A stretch of 64,000 nt of DNA from an uncultured Mycoplasmataceae bacterium (GTDB lineage: Bacteria; Bacillota_I; Bacilli_A; Mycoplasmatales; Mycoplasmoidaceae): assembly GCA_947165235.1 (NCBI GenBank), contig CAMUZN010000001.1, positions 296,242-360,241 on the forward strand, in the 5' to 3' direction. The notes beneath the pieces were generated by a model that ran no database searches, was not told the DNA's origin, and saw only the letters and a list, made by a program, of their open reading frames with translations. Made by a program: the position numbers and the translations under genes. Within the stretch, counting starts at the first letter, position 1; the number at the start of each line of letters is the position of its first letter. This document shows, one piece after another, positions 50,684 to 64,000 of the stretch.

Positions 50684-51112
50684 TTATTTACTCTTTAAAA
50701 TTTCAAATTTTTGTTGTTTAAATTTATTATTCATTTCGCTTTTAAAAACATGAAGCTTTTTTATCATTTTTTTTGCTAATTTATTTTTTGGCAGCATTCC
50801 CTTAACAGCGGTTGTAACTAATTCATCGGCATATTTTTCAATCATTACTTTTCCGCTTCTTTTCCGAAGTCCACCAATGTAACCGGAATGGTTATACCAA
50901 AATTCTTTGGTTGCTTTGTTTCCGGATAATTTTACATTTTTTGCATTTGTGATTACAAGATAATCCCCACAATCTTGATTACGAACAAAGTTTTTCTTAT
51001 TTTTTCCTTGTAAAATATTTGCTGCCACAACTGCTAATTTACCTAAAATACAATTAGTAGCATCAATTTGATATCATTTCCTTTGGTTAGTATCGATTTT
51101 TTTCATCATCAT
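50684..51112 (-). CDS. rplM: 50S ribosomal protein L13
   Basis: [27 protein letters not shown] (upstream part through TGA), [53 protein letters not shown]. Confidence 0.95.
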
Positions 51113-51124
51113 TGTTATACCGTA

Positions 51125-55015
<3,891 letters not shown>

Positions 55016-55029
55016 AATTATTCCCTTCC

Positions 55030-58000
55030 TTATAATAGACTAAAATCATCATTAATATCATCGGTCAATTCGAAAGAATCAGCACTTTTTTCTTCTTTCT
55101 TTTCATTTTTTTCATTAATGATTGTTGCAGTAAAATCATTAATATCATGCTTGTTATTTTTTTCGTCATAAACACTAATTGCCAAACACAATCCTTGTAA
55201 TTGTTTTGTTAGCAATTTGAACGAACTTGGCAAACTTGGGGTAGGTAATTTTTTTCCTTTAACAATCGCATTATATGTTCAATTTCTTCCACTAACATCA
55301 TCAGATTTTATTGTCAATAATTCTTGTAAATTATGTGTTGCTCCATAAGCTTCTAATGCTCAAACTTCCATTTCACCAAAACGTTGTCCACCATTTTGAC
55401 TCTTTCCACCCAATGGTTGTTGGGTAATTTTTGAATATGGACCAACTGCTCGAGCATGAATCTTATCTTCCACCATGTGGTCTAGTTTTAACATATACAT
55501 AATTCCAACGGTTACTTCATCATCAAAATATTCACCTGTTTTACCATCAATTAATCGAACTTTTCCTTTTGTTTTAATTGGATCAATTCCAGCTTCTTGC
55601 ATTGTTTTAGCAATATCATCTAATTTTGCTCCCATAAAAACTGGGGTTTCTGCTTTTAATGATAAATCTTCATGACTCAATCCCACTTTATTAAGAATAA
55701 TTGATAAATCAAGATTTTTAAAAGCATCAACTGAAGAAATTTTGTTGCTTGTCAAATAATTATTAGCAATTTTTTTCAAAATTTTTACTTTATTTTGTGG
55801 TAAACCAAAAGTTTGAACGAATTCTTGATCTAGGCAATTATCTTTTATCATTGTGAAGAATCTTTTTTTAGCTAAATTGTACATCGCCCAACCTAAGTGA
55901 ACTTCAAGAATTTGTCCCAAGTTCATTCGCGAAGGTACACCTAAAGGAGATAATAGAATATCGATTGGTGTTCCATCTTCTAAATGTGGCATGTCTTCAA
56001 CCGGAACAATTTTTGAAACTGTTCCTTTATTTCCGTGACGACCAGACATTTTATCACCAACTTGTAATTTTCTTTTTTGGGCGATATATACAACAACTTT
56101 TTCAATAACATCATCAGGAAGTAAATCACCATCAATACTACGGAAATGTTTAACGGCAATAACAATTCCTCCTCCCCCATGTTTTACTTTTAACGAATTA
56201 TCCTTATAATTTTGTGATTTACTACCAAAAATAATACTCAATAATTTTTCTTCTGGTGAATAATCAACAACACCTTTTGGTGTTATTTTTCCTACTAAAA
56301 CATCCCCTTCTTTTACTTTTGCTCCCACCATAATAATACCATCTTCATTTAAATATTTTTTTGCATCATCAGAAACATTTGGTAAGTCTCGTGTGATTTC
56401 TTCATCACCGTTTTTATTTTGAATAACATCACAAGAAAATTCTTCAATTTCAATTGAGGTATAAGCATCATTTTGAATTAAACGATTAGAAATTACAATC
56501 GCATCTTCAAAGTTGTAACCATATCATGTCATATAAGCAATTAATGGATTTCTACCAATTGCTAGTTCACCGTTAAACATCGCTGGACCATCTGCCAAGA
56601 CTTGACTGTTTTTTATTTTTTGTCCAACTTCAACAATTGGATTTTGGTTATTACATGTATTTTGATTAGTTTTTTGAAATTTCGTTAAATTAATTTTAAT
56701 TTTCTTTTCGGTTTTATCTTGAATAAGAAGATGTTTACCATCAACAGCAATTACTTCACCATCAACTGGTGATAAAACACTCAAACCAGAGTCATGAGCA
56801 ATTTTGTATTCAGAACCAGTTCCGATAATTGGGGCATAAGGTTTAAGCAAAGGTACAGCTTGTCGTTGCATGTTTGCTCCCATTAAAGCTCGTGCTGAGT
56901 CATCGTTTTCCAAAAAAGGAATCGTACTAGCAGCAATCGAAACAACTTGTTTTGGTGAAATATCGATATAGTTAATTTGTTGACAAGAAAAAATTTCTTG
57001 TGTTCCATGGAAACGAGCAAGGGTTTCTTTTGTTGTAATTTTTCCTTTTTCATCATGAGGAATTGTTGCTTCACCAATAATATATTCATCTTCTTCTGCT
57101 GCATTTAGTCAACAAACTTCTTTAGTAATAACACCGTTTTCAACTTTAAAATAAGGGGTAATCAAAAAACCATTATCATCAACTTTGGCAAAAGAAGCTA
57201 ATGACATAATCAAACCGATATTCATTCCTTCAGGGGTTTCAATTGGACATATTCGTCCGTAATGACTATAATGAACATCTCGTACATCCAAATTAGGATC
57301 ATCACGACGTACACCACCATCACCCATTGCTGAAATCCTTCGTTTGTTAGTTAATTCTGATAGGGGATTTTGTTGGTCAATGAATTGGGTTAATTGATAA
57401 GTGTTAAAAAAAGCCTTAATAGCCTGTTCAAAAGGTTTGGCACTAACAACAGATTTTATTGTAGCTGCTTTTTCTTTTTTTAAACGATTTTCAGCATTCA
57501 TTGTTCCTGAAACTAATGAAGATAATTTATCTTTAATGTATTTTTCAACATATGCCATTCCAACAATAAGTTTATTTTTTAATTGTTCGTGAATTAATTT
57601 AATTCGCTTATTACCCAAATGGTCAATGTCATCATAATTACCAATTCCTAAAGGAAGATTAATTGTATAAGAAATGGAAGCTAATAGATCGCAAATCGTT
57701 AAAGCTTCGGATTTTTCGTCAAAATTTACCCCACCAACCAAATTTGCAACCGTATTATTGTTGCTAGCAATAACATCGATAGAATTAATTTTAACAGTAT
57801 CACAAATTTTTCCGTTGTTTTTAGGAAAAACAAAACCATGATTAAGGGAAAATTTTTTGCTAATATCTAATTCGTTGTTAAGTAAAGCATTTTTAAGCAA
57901 GTCTAATTCCTTTTTATTAATTAATGTTTTAGCTTTTAAAAATACTTTTCCTTCTTTTGTATATAAATCATGAGCAAGAATTTTTTGGTAAAGTCTTTCG

Positions 58001-59232
58001 ATCAAATGCAATTTATGATTTAATTTAATTCGTCCTGCTGAAGATAAACCATATTGTTTTTTATTGAAAAAATATTGAATAAAAAAATCTTGGTAGCAAA
58101 AATTATGATATTGCATACAAAAATTTTCAATTTGTCGTTTTGAAACAGCAAGAGTATTAACAATATCCATTGCTGCTTTTTCGGTGATGATGGCATCTAA
58201 AAGTAAAGCAATCTTTTTTTCACAATCTTTTTTTGCATTTGAATTTTTTGCATCTAATAAATTTTTATTAAGTTTTGTGTATTTATAAAGTAGTTGTTTA
58301 AGTTTTAGATCAATTATTAGTCCTGCTGGTTTAATTTCGCTTACATTATTAATATTTACCAATGACTTTAATATTTTTTTAATTTCGTCATTTTCCATAA
58401 TTGTTTGGTGAGTATAACAACCAAAAAATTTAGAAGTATAACTTTTTTTAATCCCATCAAACAATAATGAATTTTTAATAATAGGAGAAGATTTAAAAAT
58501 TTCATCAATTTGTTTACAACTAAAACCAAAAGCTTTTAAAAATTGTGTAGCAGAGAAGATTTCAATAGCATCCGAAGTGGCATTTCTTAGCGATAATTTG
58601 ATAATTGGTTTACCATTAATTTGGTCAAGACTAAAGACCATAATTGTTCCTTTAGCTAAAAGAAGTTCGCAAATAAAACCTTCGATTACTTTTTTCTTTC
58701 GTACTAATTTTATTTGTGCTTTATTAAGAATATAAGCACCAGGACTACGTGTTGCTTGCAAGATGACAAATTTTTCAATTCCATTAACAATGAAAGTTCC
58801 ATTTTTTGTCATCATTGGGATTTCAGCGAAAAAAACACCATCATGAATATCAATATTAGGATTATTCTTTTTTCCTTTTGTTCCTTTTTGTGTTTTTATA
58901 ACACCTGTCTCATTGTTAATAAGTGATAAATCTACATAAAGAGTTTTACAATATGTTTTACCGCGATACCTCGCTTCTTCTTCACTATATTTACCGTTAT
59001 AAAACTTAATACCATTAAATCGAACTTCATAAATAAGATTTTTTGGATGATTAATCGGGAAATAAGAACTAATTAGATCCGATAATCCTTTTTTTAAAAA
59101 ATTATCGTAGGATTTTTTTTGAATTTCAAGCAAATTAGGTTCAACAAAAGTAAGATCTTGTTTGTCATAACTCCTTCGTGTGACAAGGGGTGCGATAATT
59201 TTTTCACGATTTTTCTTTGCTGCTAATACCAC
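55030..59232 (-). CDS. rpoB: DNA-directed RNA polymerase beta subunit
   Basis: One frame through several TGA codons; [86 protein letters not shown]. Confidence 0.97.
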
Positions 59233-59332
59233 GCAAAAATCCTTTTAAACTTTTTAATTTAACAATAAAAATTAATAAAATAGTTTAATTATGGTGATTA
59301 TATACGAAAAAAACAAAAAGAGCAAATTATTT

Positions 59333-59338
59333 TATAAT
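59333..59338 (+). promoter_or_regulatory. Putative -10 box for tRNA-Gly
   Basis: TATAAT 11 nt upstream of the tRNA 5' end. Confidence 0.45.
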
Positions 59339-59349
59339 TATCAAGTGAT

Positions 59350-59423
59350 GCAGATGTAATTCAATGATAGAATGTAACCTTGCCAAGGTTAATACGGGGG
59401 TTTGATTCCCCTCATCTGCTCCA
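59350..59423 (+). tRNA. tRNA-Gly(GCC)
   Basis: gcagatg...catctgctCCA acceptor, anticodon loop ttGCCaa, T arm ggtttgattcc. Confidence 0.93.
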
Positions 59424-59468
59424 AATAGAATTATTTAATTGATAATATAATAATTATTTCATTTTTTC

Positions 59469-61466
59469 ATGTCTAATCAATTTGATCCAATAAAAGAAAA
59501 AATCGAAAATTTGAAACAATTATTGACCCAATGGGAATATCAATATTATGTTTTAAATTCCCCAACCGTTTCTGATTTTGAATATGACGAAACATTAAAG
59601 CAATTAATCGCTTTAGAAAAACAATATCCGCGTTTAGTTACTCCTGATTCCCCTACTCAAAGAGTTGGGGGGAAAGCAAGTAGTAAATTAGCAAAAATCA
59701 CCCATCAAACAAAAATGATGTCATTAGCTAATGCTTTTTCTTATAACGAATTAAGAAAATTTGATAATAGCATTAAAAAAGAGAGTGGTTTAAATGAAAT
59801 CGAATATTGTTTAGAACCAAAAATAGATGGGTTAAGTGTTTCTTTAAAATATGAAAATGGTTTTTTAAAAACTGCGGCAACACGTGGGGATGGTTTGATT
59901 GGTGAAGACATTACAAATAATGCTCGAACAATTAAAACTCTTCCGATTAAAATTGCATATAAGGAACCAATTGAAATTCGCGGTGAAGTTTTTTTAACAA
60001 AAAAAAATTTTGCAAAAATTAATGCACAAATTTTAGACAAAGATAAAAAATTTTCGAATTGTCGAAATGCAGCTTCTGGTAGTTTGCGCCAATTGGACCC
60101 AAAAATAACAGCTAAACGCAATTTAAGTTTATTGGTTTATCAAATTATTAATAAAAATGAAGAAGATAAAATTAAACAACAAAGCGGAATTATTGAATTT
60201 TTAAAACTTTTAAAATTTAAAGTTGCCCACGAAATCAAAGTTTGTTTAGGCATTGAAGAAGTAATTAATCAAATTGAAAAATTTAATGTTATAAAAAACA
60301 CTCTTGATTATCCTATTGACGGAGTGGTGATTAAGGTTAATCAACTTGACTTATATAAAACATTGGGACAAACAAGTAAATTTCCCAAATGAGCGATTGC
60401 ATATAAGTTTGCCCCAGCAATTGTTACGACAAAATTAAAACAAATTATTGCCACTGTTGGTCGAACTGGAAGAATAACATATGTAGCGAAGTTGCAACCA
60501 GTAGAATTAGATGGTTCTATTGTTTCAGCGGCAACATTACATAATGCACAATATATTGTTGCTAAAGACATTCGTGTTAATGATTGGGTTAAAGTTTTCA
60601 AAGCGGGAGAAATTATTCCTAAAATTATTGGACCAGTTGTCGAAAAAAGAACAGAAAAATTAGCAAAATTTATTCCTTTCGAAAAATGTCCTATTTGCGG
60701 ATCAAAATTAGAAAAAATAGGTGATGATGTTGATCAATATTGCATTAATAATGATTGTAAAGCAAGGTCACTACAAGCAATTATTCATTATGTTAGTCGT
60801 GATTGTATGAACATCGAAGGGTTGTCAATAAAAATTATTGAAAAACTTTGGGATCACAATTTATTAAAATCAATAACTGATTTATACGAATTAAAAAACA
60901 AAAAACAAGAAATTATCAATGCTAATTTACATATTAAAGATAAGATGTTTGATAAATTAATTTTAGCGATTGAAAATTCTAAAAAGCAAAATCTTAGTAA
61001 TTTAATTTTTGCTTTAGGGATTCGACATGTTGGTAGTGTTATCGCAAAAAAATTGGCACAAATTTACCAAAATATGTCTAATTTAATGAAAGTGAATTTT
61101 GAACAATTGATGGCAACAAAAGATGTGGGGGAAACGATTGCTAAATCAATTGTAAATTTTTTTGCTAACACAAATAATATAAACTTAATTAACAAATTAA
61201 TATCATTTGGGGTTAATATGAGTTTTTTAACAACATCAAATTTCGAAAAAGACAGTATTTACTATAAGAAATGTTTTTGTATTACTGGTTCATTTGATAT
61301 TCCTCGTAATGAAATCAAGATGCGATTAGAACAAAAATATGATGCGACAGTTGTAAATTCAATTACAAATAGTGTTGATTATTTAATTGCTAATGATTTT
61401 TCTTCAACCAAATATAAGAAGGCAATTGCAAATAATATAAAAATAATTACCGAGAAAATTTGATAG
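59469..61466 (+). CDS. ligA: NAD-dependent DNA ligase LigA
   Basis: YYVLNSPTVSDFEYDETLKQL, catalytic CLEPKIDGLSVSLKYENG, TRGDGLIGEDITNNARTIKTLP, IEIRGEV, zinc site CPICGS..CINNDC, HhH repeats, C-terminal BRCT. Confidence 0.97.
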
Positions 61467-61469
61467 GGT

Positions 61470-62051
61470 TTAATCGCAAAGACGACCATAATCATTTCAA
61501 TCGCCATACATTTTGTTTTGCTTTGTTTTTTTAATAAAATTTTGTTTAGCCTTTTTATACTTTATATGGTCAATTTTAAAATACCGTTGGATAGAATCAA
61601 GACGAATTATTTGGTATAACTTCGGGAAATTATTGAAATTTTTTGCTAGTTGTGGGTCGTGATTCAAAATTCGTTTCAAATCCGGTCTAATTTTAAAGGT
61701 GTAATTTTGTTTTGGCATAGTTTTCAAGCCGTATTTTGTCATCAATTTTAATGCTATTAATCTTTTGCAACGTTCAATATTAAGCATTGTCCAGTGACTA
61801 TTTTTTCTTCGCGGGGAAAGACGGATGAATAATCCGTGTTTTTTATTTTTTTGCATTATGGAATCGATTCAACCAAAACATAATGCTTCTTCAACACAAT
61901 CGATGTATCACAATACATTTTGTTTGGATGGTTTGCCCTTTTTTATTGTGACAAAACATTCTTTTTTTGTTTGACAATTTTTTGTCAATCATGCCCGCAA
62001 TTGCAATCGATTTGTAAAATGTAAAACTTTACATTCTTTACAACTAGTCAT
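61470..62051 (-). CDS. YdeI/OmpD-associated (OmdA-like) family protein
   Basis: Hand-translated with UGA=Trp: FTNRLQLRAWLTKN, WYIDCVEEALCFGWIDSIMQ, FIRLSPRRKNSHWTMLNIERCKRLIALKLMTKYGL; the EEALCFGWID and SPR..S.W..N signatures are characteristic. Confidence 0.75.
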
Positions 62052-62550
62052 TTACTTTGCTTTTGCCATGTTTTTTTTGATCGATTTCATAGTCAATTTT
62101 TCCTTGTGAGAAACGTTGAAAAAAGATTGCTAATGCTGTTAAAAGCATAACGACAATTACATATATTCACAAACAAATATTTATTGTTTCTTGCGATCAA
62201 TTTAATCGGATATTATATTTTGTAATCATACAAAAAACTGAATCAAATAAAATTGCTATTAAATAAAAAACAAAACCAAGGACATAAAAATATAGTCATT
62301 TTTTTTGAAAATGGAATGATTGATAAAAAACGATTTTTGTTTTTTTAAGTAAAAACCAAAATACTAAAATAAAAGAAAAAAAATTGCAAATCATTGTTGG
62401 TAAGAGAAAATATCAATCATGGTTAATTTTTCGTCGTTTAACAAATAAAATTGTTGTAATAGCACAACCCAAGAAAATTAAAACATTCGCAACAAAAAAC
62501 AAATAATCAATTTTATCTTTTGTATAAAGTTTTTGCTTAGTTTTTATCAT
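62044..62550 (-). CDS. Predicted four-TM membrane protein
   Basis: Hand-translated ORF MIKTKQKLYTKDKIDYLFFVANVLIFLGCAITTILF...; four hydrophobic segments; several TGA Trp codons. Confidence 0.6.
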
Positions 62551-62566
62551 AAAAAAATTATAGTGT

Positions 62567-63238
62567 TTATTTTTTTAATAAATCTGGGCGCAATCGCTTT
62601 GTTTTTTTAAGTTGATTTTTATGACGAAATTCTTCAATTAATTTATGGTTGCCGCTTAATAAAACTTTAGGAATTTTATAACCACAAAAATCTTTTGGTT
62701 TAGTGTAGCAATCATAGTCTAATAATTTTTTATTAAAACTTTCATTTAGTAAACTTTTTTTAGCAATACACGAATCAAGTAATCGGACAACACTATCAAC
62801 AATTACACATGCCGGTAGTTCTCCCCCAGTTAAAACATAATCACCTATTGAAATGACACGATCGACAAAATTAATAATACGAGCATCAAATCCTTCATAA
62901 TGTCCACAAATAAACATTAAATCTTTCTTACTTTTTGCAAAATTATTGGCCATTTTTTGGTTATATGTTTTTCCTTGGGGTGATAATAAAATTACTTCCA
63001 TATTCTTTTTTTTGTTTTTTTTAATCGCATCGATAATAGGTTGTAATGTTAGAACCATGCCAGGACCACCACCATACTGATAATCATCAACTTTTTTATG
63101 CTTATTTTTTGAATATTTGCGGAAATCAATAATTTTTATTTCAACAATTTTTTTTGCAAGAGCATTTTTAATAATTGAAAAATTTAATAATTCATGTATT
63201 TGTTTTTCAAAAATGGTTAAAATAACAATTTTTTTCAT
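62567..63238 (-). CDS. trmD: tRNA (guanine-N1)-methyltransferase TrmD
   Basis: DDYQYGGGPGMVLTLQPIIDAI, VILLSPQGKTYNQKMA, FICGHYEGFDARI, ISIGDYVLTGGELPACVIVDSVVRLL. Confidence 0.96.
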   Translation of the reverse strand: MKKIVILTIFEKQIHELLNFSIIKNALAKKIVEIKIIDFRKYSKNKHKKVDDYQYGGGPGMVLTLQPIIDAIKKNKKKNMEVILLSPQGKTYNQKMANNFAKSKKDLMFICGHYEGFDARIINFVDRVISIGDYVLTGGELPACVIVDSVVRLLDSCIAKKSLLNESFNKKLLDYDCYTKPKDFCGYKIPKVLLSGNHKLIEEFRHKNQLKKTKRLRPDLLKK

Positions 63239-63377
63239 AAGTATCTTAGTTTGTAACTATCATTATTTATTGATTAGTAAAAATATAGAATGGATTAAAA
63301 TTTGAAGCATAAACTTGAAATAAAAATTTTGTTAATTATGTGGTATTTATCTAATATTGAATTATTTATGTATAAAA

Positions 63378-63758
63378 TTATTTTTTATTTTTTTCCGTAA
63401 TATCTTGAGTTTTAATTCGGATAGATTTTCCTTTACGATTACGCATGTATGAAAGATAAGCTCGGCGCACTTTTCCTAATTTTAAAACTTCAATTCTAAC
63501 AATTTGTGGCGAATGAAGAAAAAATGTTTTTTCAACAAAAACACCATAGGATTCTTTTTGCAAGATAAAATTCGAAGTATTATTCATACCGCACATTTTT
63601 AAAACAATGCCACAAAATTTTTGAATTCGTGATTTTTTTCCTTCAATAATTTTTTCTGAAACTTCAATTGTATCACCAACACAAAATTTAGGTAAATCAA
63701 AACGCATTTGATTCCTTTGCATTGTGGAGATTATTGCTAAATTATTTATTTTTGCCAT
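63378..63758 (-). CDS. rplS: 50S ribosomal protein L19
   Basis: FCVGDTIEVSEKIIEGKKSRIQKFCGIVLK, GVFVEKTFFLHSPQIVRIEVLKLGKVRRAYLSYMRNRKGKSIRI. Confidence 0.95.
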   Translation of the reverse strand: MAKINNLAIISTMQRNQMRFDLPKFCVGDTIEVSEKIIEGKKSRIQKFCGIVLKMCGMNNTSNFILQKESYGVFVEKTFFLHSPQIVRIEVLKLGKVRRAYLSYMRNRKGKSIRIKTQDITEKNKK

Positions 63759-63769
63759 AATAACATTCT

Positions 63770-64000
63770 TTATTTCTTACTTGTTTTGTGTGGTTGTGAA
63801 TCGTTTTTAGTTGCTTTTACTTTTTTTTGTTTTGTGAGCAAGAATTTAGCAAATATTCCCTTTTTCTTTAAAATGGATTTAACTGTGTCGGTTGGTTGAG
63901 CACCGATTTTTAAAGCAGATAAAGATTTTTCTTCATCAATTGTTATTTTTCCCGTAAAAGGTTCATATGTTCCTAATTGTTGGATAAAAGAACCGTCTCG
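63770..64000 (-). CDS. rpsP: 30S ribosomal protein S16 (5' end beyond window)
   Basis: Hand-translated RDGSFIQQLGTYEPFTGKITIDEEKSLSALKIGAQPTDTVKSILKKKGIFAKF, an S16 signature; upstream of rplS. Confidence 0.9.
   Translation of the reverse strand, partial: RDGSFIQQLGTYEPFTGKITIDEEKSLSALKIGAQPTDTVKSILKKKGIFAKFLLTKQKKVKATKNDSQPHKTSKK

Noticed and set aside
55475-55675. Antisense ORFs within rpoB/rpoC, topA, lipoprotein and other genes (several in the supplied track)
   Set aside because: They lie fully opposite strongly conserved coding sequence and have no convincing motifs.

Overview
This is a compact, AT-rich, gene-dense core region of a Mollicutes-like genome. Many ORFs in the supplied track break at TGA but continue in the same frame, so I merged them using UGA=Trp (code 4). 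The gene content is mostly housekeeping. In order: partial polC, rnpB, mnmG, rsmG; rpsB-nusG-secE-rpmG-rpmG-topA-dprA-like (minus strand); ruvAB; acpP; tRNA Asn/Glu/Val; ffh, tyrS, tsaB, pepP, rluD, lspA, obg, proS, ruvX; a complete sufCDSUB cluster; a ~1485-aa lipoprotein; rpsD, pyk, efp, nusB; upp plus a BMP-type nucleoside ABC importer; tsaC, thrS, fakA-like, plsX, rnc, ftsY, rpsI, rplM, rpoC, rpoB, tRNA-Gly, ligA; a YdeI-family protein; trmD, rplS and partial rpsP. I saw no CRISPR array, transposon, prophage or obvious defence island, and I do not claim a new multi-gene system. The points most worth a second look are: the giant lipoprotein; the degenerate DprA-like ORF; LspA with a replaced catalytic-motif Asp; ThrRS without a TGS domain and without editing residues; the full SUF cluster with a very short SufD; a YdeI-family protein; extended S2 and permease proteins; and the nearly identical duplicated zinc ribbons in TopA. 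Coordinates were derived by hand with frame arithmetic; start codons are best guesses.
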